From: Ophioderma brevispina
Taxonomy: Eukaryota; Echinodermata; Ophiuroidea; Amphilepidida; Ophiodermatidae
Assembly: GCA_023653785.1 (NCBI GenBank)
Contig: JAMKCH010078878.1
Span: 62,001-126,000 of the forward strand
Direction of reading: 5' to 3'
DNA: 64,000 nt
The position numbers and the translations under genes were made by a program. Under the pieces are notes generated by a model. That model ran no database searches. It saw only the letters and a program-made list of their open reading frames with translations, and was not told where the DNA came from. Below, piece after piece: positions 55,201-64,000 of the stretch (the first letter of the stretch is position 1; every line of letters begins with the position of its first letter).

Positions 55201-57000
55201 CTTCTCTTGGTGCTTCCCATGCAACGTCCGCCTGCCTATGTAAGACTACAACTGGCGTCGGGGGAACCTTTTCTGCTTCGGGCTTGTCAATGATAAGCTC
55301 AAACTCATCTGGAGCCTGCCAGGATATGGTAGTTTCAGTTTCTACAGCAGCCACAGGTTCAGTTGACAAGGCCCCTGCCTCTGTTGTGGGTACTTCAACC
55401 TTTTCTTCTGTAGTAGTTTCCCATGGAATCTGCTTTTCTTGTTCGGTAGTCTCTACTGCAGCCGGTGCTGACTCACGGACCTCATCGACTTTCTCAATGA
55501 CAACCTCAAATGATTCAGGAGCTTGCCATGGCATAGTTGTCTCTCTGTCAGGCACAGTGACAGTGGCTATTGGTGCAACATCCGCCTCCTCAGCTTTGGC
55601 AATATCACCTTCAGTCTCTGTTGTAGATATCCATGTCAGTTTCTCTTCTTTGTCAGGAGCTTCAAGGGCTGCTGTAGATACTTCTGTCACTTCCTCTGGT
55701 TTATCAGCTGTTACCTCAAAATCCGTGGAGGCTTGCCATGGTACTGTTTGCTCCTTTTTCGGCATACTAAACATCCCCCCCCCCCCCCCCCCCGCGTCCG
55801 TTGGAATAACGCCAGCATGTTCTTTTGGGACTTTTGTAGCAGCATCAACCGTTTCTTCCCAAGGCACCTGCTCTTCTTTCTGGGTTGCTTCAACTGCAGA
55901 AGTAGTTATCTCCTCTGCTTCAGGTTTTTCAATCACTACTTCAAAGTCCTTAGAAACTTCCCACGGCATTGTTGCTTCAACCTCGGCAATTTTGATGCCT
56001 TCAACTGGTTTAGTTTCGGCTGTTTCTGATACAAGAGTTACATCTGGTCTTTCTTGTACTGCTTCCCATGGAACATGTTCTTCCTTTTCAGGGACTTCAA
56101 TGGCAGCAGGCGAAACTTCTTGAACTTGGTCTGATTCGGCAACAGCAAGTTTAGTTTCCTCTGAAGCTTGCCATGTTAAAGAAACTTCTGTTTCAGCAAC
56201 TGAAATACCTTCAGCAGGTTTTACCACAACCTCCTCAGTTTCTAGTAAATCAGAAGGCTTCTCTTCAGGTGCTTCCCAACGAACTTGCTCTTCGGTTTCT
56301 GTAGTCTCAATAGTGCTCGGTGTTTCTTTGGCTTTCATTTCAGGCTCATCAATTACCCGCTCAGTTATTTCTGAAACCTCCCATGGAACTTGTTCTTCTG
56401 TTTCTGGAATCTCAACCGATGCCAAAGGTACTTCTTTTGCTTCACCTAACTTTTCTATAACTACTTCAAAGTCCTCATGGGTTTCCCATGGAACTGCAGC
56501 CCCCTTCTCTGCTGTTGAAACCATCTCCAATGGTAGTTCTGATACTTCTTTAATGGCAGGTGTTTCAGATACATCTTCTTCTGGTTGTTCCCATACAGGT
56601 TGTTCCTCTGTTTCGGGCACCTCTATTGCAACAGTTGGAAGTTCCTCGGCTTCAACTTTCTCGACAACTACCTCGAGTTGTTCTGGTGCTTGCCAAGGAA
56701 TAGTTGGAAGAGACACAGGTTGTGGAGCTTCAAGGACTTCCAAAGATGTTGATGTACGACGACCTGATACCTCGCATGTGTACTCTCCAGCATCCTCTGG
56801 GGTCACATCATGAACAACTAGCGACCTTTTCCTTTCGACAGTTTTTGTCTCAAACTTGACTTCATCTGCGTGAATTTCTACATTGTCCTTGAACCATGTT
56901 GCGCCAGCCTCTTCATCTGATACGACGCAGACAAGTTCTACTGTTTCGGTAGGAGTAGCTTGAACTGGTTTCAATTCTTCAACAATCTCATATGTTGGTT
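52223..57000 (-). CDS. titin-like giant exon: one Ig domain plus acidic Trp-punctuated PEVK-like array
   Basis: A single minus-strand exon of about 4.8 kb (about 1,590 codons), acceptor TCGCCATGCAG|AACC, donor CACAAG|GTATTG. The first about 97 codons form an I-set Ig domain: PTYEIVEELKP, VELVCVVSDEEAGATWFKD (Cys, Trp), RKRSLVVHDVTPEDAG, EYTCEVSGRRTSTSLEV. From about 56700 to 54040 comes an array of about 26 units of 34-35 residues, each opened by a Trp (typical WQAPEDFEVVIEKPEAEEV alternating with WExxE...PVxVAETET types). From about 54040 to 52230 are E/T/V/A repeats of the TTEVEVEEAP kind with only three further Trp. It is strongly acidic and poor in Lys in the array. One frameshift near 54990 and two near 53240-53280 break the frame, probably consensus errors. 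The presumed role is an elastic or binding segment of a sarcomeric protein. Confidence 0.9.
55775..55793. repeat. 19-base C run inside the coding array
   Basis: On the coding strand it is a G run giving six consecutive Gly. The frame stays open. The unit containing it is 41 residues between Trp instead of 35, so the run accounts for the six extra residues. Confidence 0.9.
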
Positions 57001-58084
57001 CTGCATGGCGAACAAGAAGCAATGTAGATTATGTCAATTTGTTCATTTTGGATGGTTTCCATGCAGGTCTATAGGTTGGTCTGATGTCATGGCGGCATTC
57101 AATATCCACTCAGGTTCATGCAATATCTCACCACTCTTTGGAAATGTAGTTATGATGGTATCCATGAGGAAGCAAGCAAATGTCGATGACCTGACACACA
57201 TACTTCACATCACCCATGCAATGATACGTTGTAAAGAGGTTGCATGGGGTGACTCGGAATTATAACATGCTCTTGCAGAATGGAAAGTATATACATTGGT
57301 ATGAAGGAACAATAAGGAGCCTACTTATGATGCACTATGAACTTGGGAAAAGTATCACATATTTGTGTACATATATGTTGTCCATGCAAATGAGATAACT
57401 TCACACCATATGGAATATATCCAGAGGAAAGGGCACTGCATCCAGAAGATAGGAGAGACCAACATTGACGATTTGGAAGGAAAAATCATCATGCAGTTTC
57501 AATAATGCGGAGATCATTTGGGTAAATAATAAAAAAGGTTACAGTATCCACTATTTATGTGCAATTATTTGCATAGAGCATTAAGACTCAAACATATGGT
57601 TCCATGCACAGGCATCATAGAGGTAGCATATAACAGAAAGAATGATGGTTTTTTAGAAGGAAATTTCCCATCATGCAATATAAATGATACAGAAATTTTG
57701 GAAAGCTATAATAAGGAATGGGTATTTCTGCTGTTTAAAAATCTATCGTTATATTTCATAGGAATCACAGGCCTTTGCTTCTATCTATGATACAACAGAT
57801 GTATAAGTGTATACAGTGTATACAAGACAATAATGGGTAGCATAAGTCCAGGGCAATGTCCATCAAGCGATGCGGATGATGCAGAAACATGTTTAAGAAT
57901 GGGAGAATAAAGGAAGGCTGAGGTAGTTGTAACTGATACCCATATGAATCTTGGCAAAATAACAAGAGTGTATTGATAGATTTTGTATTGAGTTAGACGG
58001 ACCCTGTTCAAACGTAAGAAAACACTGGAGTAGGTTTTGTGTAGTTAAAATTTCAGTGCCAGCACATCGGTCATGGACAGCGTA

Positions 58085-58400
58085 TTTAAAAGTGCATTTC
58101 GCAATTTTGGCACCTTCATTTTTGTTAGTTCACTAGATATCCTCAAGAAAAGGTTATTTCCCCGATTTCATTTGATTCTGACAGTACGTTTTGATGTAAC
58201 GAGGGGATGTTCTTACTGCGCTTCCCCATAGGCCACTGTGTTGTAACTTTTACAGACAGAAAATACAGAATTGCGAATGTTTTCCAGAGTTGATCGAATA
58301 TGCACTTAAGATTAGGCAGACATACTATCTTAGGCCAATGGTTCACTTTGTTGTAGGTAAGTCGGAGGGACAAGGCTGTGGATCAGGAAATGTGCCTGAA
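58085..58400. mobile_element. TTAA-flanked MITE family II, diverged copy
   Basis: The left end TTTAAAAGTGCATTTCGCAA, then TTCACTAGATATCCTCAAGA, matches the reverse complement of the right part of 19896-20233. The right end GGCTGTGGATCAGGAAATGT matches the complement of its left end. Confidence 0.6.
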
Positions 58401-59394
58401 GTTGAAAGTGTCAACGCAAATGTTGGTTCCCTGTCATTTTATCTACCCCACAGCTAAGCATGCAGAATTCTGTGACACAGTATTTTAAGTCGCTGGGCTA
58501 AAAGGCACAATTCTTTCAGCCCCAAATTAATGTGTAGCACTTGCCAAGAGATCTGGCGTACCCAAAAGGAAACTTTCGAGGGTTTGGAAGAAAGGTATCC
58601 ATCATGCAATGCAGCAATACAATAGCATATTTAGAAGAGGAAAATATGTGGTAAGGTACTTGCTGTTACTCTTTGGACTCTTGGGGAAATAAGGAAATGT
58701 ATCAGAGGAAAAGGTTCAATATATCGTAAACATGCATTCATGATGCATTTGTATCAAAGACAAAAAATAATAGTAAAACGAGTATAAGGGAAGTGAGATT
58801 TCACAGAAGCGCAGCCAGTCCAATATACAATGCGAAAAGACATGCACTTGTAGTACAAGATTCGTCATGGATGGTCTGAAGATTTATGGAATTGGTACTA
58901 ACATCCAGTCATGATGATAAGCATGGGGACATGCTGCAAATAGCTAACATCTACACTAAACTAAATCAAAGACTATAGATATCTAGGAACAATTCATTCA
59001 CAAAAGAGACATCCAGGAAAAATAAGTATCACATCATATGTATGGGAGATTCATAGAATGAAGGAGTGAAATAGTAATAATAACTACAAAAATGGGAAGA
59101 AATGAGGATGACAATGAAAAGACTTGTAAAGAATCGTTCCAGACCAAGCAATGCAACGCTACTCTATTCTACCATAGCAAGATACCAACAAGCATCAATA
59201 ATATGTCTATACATTATATGAAGAACACTGATTTGTGTATTGCATCACATGAAATCTTAAGAAAACAGACTAATTACTCTCGTATATCTTTTAATATCTT
59301 GTCACGTACACCAATTGAATGTATTTCCAAATAGCACAGTCAATCAATAACATTTTTGTACCTGATATATGTCATATTCATTTTCAAAAAATAT

Positions 59395-59830
59395 TGGTTA
59401 GGTCAGGTCAGGTTTCTTGAGGTCAGCTCAGGTTTCTTTTGAGGGCCTGCTACTGGTATCCTGGTAACCAGTACTAACCTGTCCCAGGGCCGAGTTGTCG
59501 GCGGCTAAACCGTCAACCCCATCAATTTTCTATTGGAAATCTGATGAGGAGGGTAGCTGGTTACCCTGGTAGTATGAAAAAGAAGATCTACCTACAAGGG
59601 CATCAGCTCTGGGGAGCTTGGCGGCCATCGAGCACATGCTGCCTTGTATGGTGGGCATAGTTGCCCAAAGGCTAGGCCTACCGCCGAAAACTGTGGATTG
59701 GCATCAGGAAGGGCATCCGGTCAATTATCTTTTGCTCCAATAAATCCTCTCACAGCAGTATTGCTGAGTGTGAGGTGTATCCGGCCACCCCCGGATTTAA
59801 AACTTTGGTTTTACTACTACCACTACATTG
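59395..59830 (-). repeat. SINE-like interspersed repeat, full copy (minus)
   Basis: It is the reverse orientation of the repeat at 30079-30492, with all blocks present: GGTCAGGTCAGGTTTCTTG tail, CTGGTATCCTGGTAACCAGT, GAAGGGCATCCGGTCAATTA, TGGAGGATT-type centre, and a CCGGATTTAAAACTTTGG head. Flanking attgg on both sides is a likely 5-base target duplication. Confidence 0.8.
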
Positions 59831-60532
59831 GCCCACTGCATACTTAGTAATACTTTCGGAATAGAAAGTTATCAGTTTGTATTACCAAGAACAGCTTTGT
59901 CATAGTTCTTTTCATCCTAATGCGTGTGAACAAAAATCAAGTATGCTCAACAGGGTCTAAGTTACAAAACTACCAATTACTATGTACACAAGAAAAATGC
60001 AATGCACGTTTACATCATACATGCAAAATAATAAACATGTTGAAAGTTAATGGTTCAGTAGGGAATAAGTAACAACTGTCAGACTTTCAGAAATAAATAA
60101 TAATGATAATGATAACAATAGCAAAAAATGAGAGAACAAAAATCAAATGATTGAGATAGCAAGATTGTAACACACACATACAAAATGCTCAGGCTATATC
60201 AGTTTTAAAGCATTCTTATTCAGATTTAGTGCAAGTCTTAAACAAAATAATGAAGTGTACATTATAACTCTGTCACTTTAACTTTTAAATCAAAAGAAAA
60301 ACTAATTTAAACCTAGTATTGTAATGTATAATAAAACTCTTCTTAACCATTTTGCATGGGAGTCAAGTAGAGCTGACAAAGAGCTGACAAACAATTGAAT
60401 AAATTGTCAGAAATTTAAACTGGATGACCATATTTGGAATGAAAATGCAAAATGCATGCAAATGAGCCCAAACATGCCTAGTTTTGGTCAGTTTTTAGCC
60501 AGATATTCATTAAAAACCTTGTTTAAACACCA

Positions 60533-60765
60533 AGGCTGATATATTTTTGAAATGAGTCTAAATTTACACCAAGGTTGAAACCAGGGTAAGTCCTTAATGA
60601 ATGGACAATTTTTCTTTCAATGTACAATATAAATATGATAGGTGATAATTTTTTCCACCTATGACATCATACTCTCAGAGTATGTTGAAAAGGGTCCATT
60701 TATGTTGGACTAACCCTGGTTTAAACCTTGGTGTAAAGTTAGACTCCCTATGAGAATAACAGCCC
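60533..60765. mobile_element. foldback MITE, copy 2
   Basis: The left end AGGCTGATATATTTTTGAAA, GAGTCTAAATTTACACCAAG and the complemented right end GGGCTGTTATTCTCATAGGG, AGTCTAACTTTACACCAAGG match. The inner arms TCCTTAATGAATGGAC and GTCCATTTATGTTGGACTAA also pair. Same family as 1544-2047. Confidence 0.7.
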
Positions 60766-60994
60766 TGGAAATTATTTTTGTTAATATGTACTAAATTTTA
60801 CTTGTCACTGGCAAAACTTTAACATTTTAAAACGAAATTTTGCAATTTTTAAATTTGAGAAGAAACCCTGTTCTACTTTCATTCTAGACGAGTACATTTT
60901 CAAGATAATTTGGTGTTGCTATTTTCAATTTTTTCCTCGGAAGAATAAGGGGAATAGAAAGGCATACAATAAAACATGCGATCATATGAAATAC

Positions 60995-61288
60995 CTTCAA
61001 GTTTAGCGACTGGGGCTTTGTGTACTTGTAGAGAAGTAGTTGATTTACGACCACTGACTTCTACAGTGTATTCTCCTTCATCTTCAGGTTTGACATCATG
61101 AATCACAAGTGATCGTTTCCTTTCGGTAGCTTTGGTCTCAAACTTGACATGATCTTCTTTGATGACCACTTTGTCCTTCATCCAGGTAGCCTCTGCTCGT
61201 TGGTCGGAAACTGTGCATACTAATTCCACAGTCTGGGCAGGAGTGGCTTTCACAGGTTTAAGTTCTTCGACGATTTCAAAGATAGGTT
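60995..61288 (-). CDS. titin-like Ig exon (intact)
   Basis: A 294-base minus-strand exon (98 codons), acceptor TCCCACCAG|AACC, donor GAAG|GTATTT. It encodes PIFEIVEELKPVKATPAQTV, ELVCTVSDQRAEATWMKDKV (Cys, Trp), HVKFETKATERKRSLVIHDV, KPEDEGEYTVEVSGRKSTTS, LQVHKAPVAKLEG. The second Cys of Y-x-C is Val (EYTVEV), so no canonical disulfide can form. Open throughout and very similar to the Ig at the head of the next exon. Confidence 0.92.
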
Positions 61289-62068
61289 CTGGTGGGATGC
61301 AGGATACTAAAGCATGAAGATCAGATTTGCTGTACAAGGTAATGATGTGCTAATCGTGCAGTGGGTTCATGCACACTCAGACTTCCAAGCCATTACATTA
61401 AGAATATTTTGATACAAATGTACTTAGTGATCTACGATCAAATGGGTAAAGGTTTGGACTTTCTACACACAGATTGTTGTAACAAGTAGAAAATATTCTT
61501 ATGTGAGATCAACATGGAACTTATTAAGAAGGAATATGCAGATTCTGGTCAGTTTGACAAAGTAGAGTTTCAATATCTATTATGTCAAATTTTTAGCAGC
61601 ATTTGGAATAACGTATTGATGTTAGGCGGAATTTGTAAATTATGTCAATGTTATGCGGAAATCAAATTGGGCAAAATAAATATGAATATAAACATGCATA
61701 TTGAAACCATTTATGAAAATATAATACATTTGTAACTGATATCAACATTGTTGTATTGATACAAATATACCAATCACACCATGTAGGTTCCAAAGAAAGG
61801 ACACAATTTGCAATATTTTTGGACAATTGTGTTAGCTAAGGTTGATTGATTCAGCGACAAATCATAAATTTCATTATTTCTAAGGCATGGTATCAATTGT
61901 TAGACAATATTTCAGTATTTATGTAAGTAACACAGGCTTAAGAAGTATATGGTACAATTAGCAAACAGGCAAAACTTTTATTTCTCTTCAAGAAGTAATT
62001 TATACATAGCGTGCAAAGATCATACTGCATCACGTTGCATGGATACAGGCAGATATCATGCTGTATAC
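61289..62068. other. intron, nothing recognised
   Basis: AT-rich, about 780 bases. A plus-strand ORF at 61514-61735 has no recognisable domain. Confidence 0.6.
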
Positions 62069-62367
62069 CTTCGAGTTTCTTGACAGGTGCTGTTTGGATT
62101 TGCAATGGAGCAGATGTACGGCGACCTTCTACCTCACACACATATTCCCCTTCGTCTTTAGGACTGACATCGTGGATCACAAGTGACCGCTTTCTTTCCA
62201 CAGACTTCACCTCAAACTTGACACCATCTTCGACAACCTCTTTCTCATCTTTGTACCATTTTCACTTCTCTGCTTTATCATCCGAGACCACGCATACAAA
62301 TTCCAACTGTTTGAGCGCGCTCTGTCTGAATCGCTGTACTTTCTTTCCACTATAGTCAAACTTGATT
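62069..62367 (-). CDS. titin-like Ig exon with an internal stop
   Basis: About 299 bases on the minus strand, acceptor AACTTAATAG|AATC, donor GAAG|GTATAC. It encodes ESSLTIVERKYSDSDRA, then after a shift QLEFVCVVSDDKAE (Cys), a TGA stop where the Trp-bearing KWYKDEKEVVEDGVKFEVKS follows, VERKRSLVIHDVSPKDEGEY, VCEVEGRRTSAPLQIQTAPV, KKLEG. The last two thirds are well conserved. The stop and shift lie close together at about 62265-62315, so a small consensus error or a local mutation could explain both. Confidence 0.8.
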
Positions 62368-62875
62368 CTATTAAGTTGGTAGATGCATATTAATCTTAAA
62401 AAGGTGTAGTTTGTTTCTCACATAAATCCAAAAGATAGTATGATTCAACAGGACAATGCTAATGTCCAAGTCAAGTAACAATCTTTATTATCACAAAAGG
62501 AATTAATCAAGAAAATGTCATCATGCATTGAATCACCACTTCGAGTCAGGTTACTGAATGACGTTATGGTCTGATATTTTCATATTGTCTGTGCACACAA
62601 AACTCTATAAAAGGTGACGTTTGTCTTATACGTGAACTACATATTCCAACAGAAAAACTAGACAGGCAACGTACTTCCTCATCCGTCTTTACATAGGTCA
62701 TACATTTTTTTAAGTCGGTGAGGTTAATACACATTCCATTTTGTTTTTGTTTAGCTACCGCCCATGCAATGTCCTAGTTGATATCATATGAATTAGACCG
62801 CCTGATCACGGTGACATCATGTTCCTGCATGCTATGTAGTTTGTCATATTTGATATCTGCATATTATATCCCTTT
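62368..62875. other. intron, nothing recognised
   Basis: About 500 AT-rich bases with no exon, repeat family or RNA gene that I can support. Confidence 0.55.
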
Positions 62876-63207
62876 AGCTTTAGCCTTTTTGAATCTTGAT
62901 TTCTGCTAGCACCGGAACTTCTTCTGTCACAACTTCCTCGCGAATAATCTCTTGGATGCTTTCGAACGTTTGGACTTTCATTCAAATTCTTCAGGTCTTG
63001 CAAATTGGTCTGTGCAACTACACTTTGTCTGGTTTAGGGATTTCATCAACAGTTTAGGTGGCTTTCTCCAGCTCTTCCAGCTGTTTCTTTTGGAATCTCT
63101 TCAACCTCAAGAGCAACCTCAGCAGTGTCAGAGGTTTTACGTGCCTTTTGTCACAGTAACCTCGGTAACAGCCGATTTTGAACTCTTCCACAGCTTCATG
63201 ACAACCT
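62876..63207 (-). CDS. acidic PEVK-like exon, frameshifted
   Basis: The minus strand after GCGTATGCAG|AGGTT shows EVVMKLWKSSK, SAVTEVTVTKGT, a TAEVALEVEEIPKETAG-type segment, then TNLQDLKNLNES, and in another frame FESIQEIIREEVVTEEVPVL, AEIKIQK. E/V/T/P-rich content matches the tail part of the large exon at 52-54 kb. Several single-base shifts are needed. The donor was not identified. Confidence 0.65.
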
Positions 63208-63955
63208 CTGCATACGCAAAAATCTAACATGAATGTTGATGTAAATAGCATAAAGACCTTTTAAAAACTGATTTGCAAGTGTAAAAATCACACGTGAAGA
63301 ACACAAAATTCAAATGAAACACACACTTTGGGTTTTTTTATATTCAAAATAATGAAAATGTCATCAACATGCTTCTCTTGTTGCACTAGTGCAGTAACAC
63401 AATGTAACATTCAAATATGTGCATATAACAAACGTGATGGATGTGAATAGTGTTTTTAAATTTCTTAAAATACAAAGTAGTGAAATAATTTATGAAAAAA
63501 TGTGGCATTCATTGAACAGTAATGAGAACATGCTTATCTAACTGTACCAATTAAAATAGCTTTAATGAAAACAGATGTTTCTTCATTACACAACATGCTT
63601 AAAATACATAGTATCATAACAAAGTTTGATGAAACAACCTTTAAAATACAAAAGAGAATAAGCAGACGTTTTAAGAATCCTTACGTGCAGTGATGGATAC
63701 AGTGAAGCAATAAAATTTGCAGTAATACAAAAAGAGCAGCCATAATCGTGAATTGCAGCAAATTAAAATTATAAACAACGCAGTAACTTTGCTAAAATGT
63801 TATTGCAACAAACATTAACTGTTGAAATAATCTCAAATAACATCCAGGTGTCCGTGCAAGAACGTGTCTCTGTGAGGCTAGGTGCTTGGTGCAGAAGAAA
63901 CGGAATTCTAAAAATGGTCCTCCATTTACTTCTTTTAAGTTGTTTCGTATTTTAC
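63208..63955. other. intron, AT-rich
   Basis: About 750 bases with no coding or element signal. Confidence 0.6.
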
Positions 63956-64000
63956 CATTGGTGTAACTTCCTCTAAAGCCTCCTTTTCTTTTCTTTCTTC
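63956..64000 (-). CDS. PEVK-like exon, partial (runs off window)
   Basis: The minus strand from the window edge encodes EERKEKEALEEVTPM, ending at donor CAATG|GTAAAA. The E/K-rich composition fits a titin-like PEVK exon. The rest lies beyond base 64000. Confidence 0.55.

Larger units (their letters stand above)
57001..60994. other. intron with repeats
   Basis: It contains a TTAA-type MITE copy (about 58085-58400), a SINE-like repeat (59395-59830) and a foldback MITE (60533-60765). Short ORFs here have no recognisable domain. Confidence 0.65.

Overview
The window looks like eukaryotic, marine-invertebrate DNA, most likely from a deuterostome such as an echinoderm. It is AT-rich, coding sequence comes in short exons with GT/AG splice signals, and the introns are crowded with small inverted-repeat transposons, a SINE-like family and degraded non-LTR retrotransposons. 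There is no bacterial-style gene packing. The organism call is inference from sequence style only.

One gene dominates. It lies on the minus strand, enters from beyond base 64000 and runs toward base 1, with both ends outside the window. It encodes a titin-like giant muscle protein. In transcript order it has acidic PEVK-like exons (64.0-62.9 kb), two Ig exons (62.2 and 61.1 kb), a 4.8-kb exon (57.0-52.2 kb) holding one Ig domain and a long acidic repeat array, small PEVK/linker exons (50.6-37.7 kb, with an Ig at 40 kb), further Ig exons (34.7 and 32.6/31.5 kb), a 9-10 kb intron, and a run of Ig exons from 21 kb down to 2 kb.

The most notable coding feature is inside the 4.8-kb exon. Tryptophans recur every 34-35 residues for about 26 units, in two alternating unit types, within an E/P/V/T-rich sequence. 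I do not recognise this arrangement from known titin PEVK regions.

The Ig run at 8-18 kb lies in a direct tandem duplication of about 5.5 kb (7872-13414 and 13415-18898) with a shared 7-base sequence at all three boundaries. Copy-to-copy identity is mosaic: long identical stretches alternate with indel-rich ones. The duplication may therefore be real, an assembly artefact, or a real event overlaid by poor consensus. Many exons carry single-base frameshifts that probably reflect consensus quality.

Mobile DNA includes a CR1/L2-like LINE (about 2.7-8.0 kb, minus) nested inside a SINE-like element, a second LINE relic (41.9-43.7 kb, minus), two hAT-type MITEs with perfect 8-bp target duplications of one shared family, three TTAA-flanked MITE families, Tc1/mariner-like and Harbinger-like MITEs, and several minisatellites.
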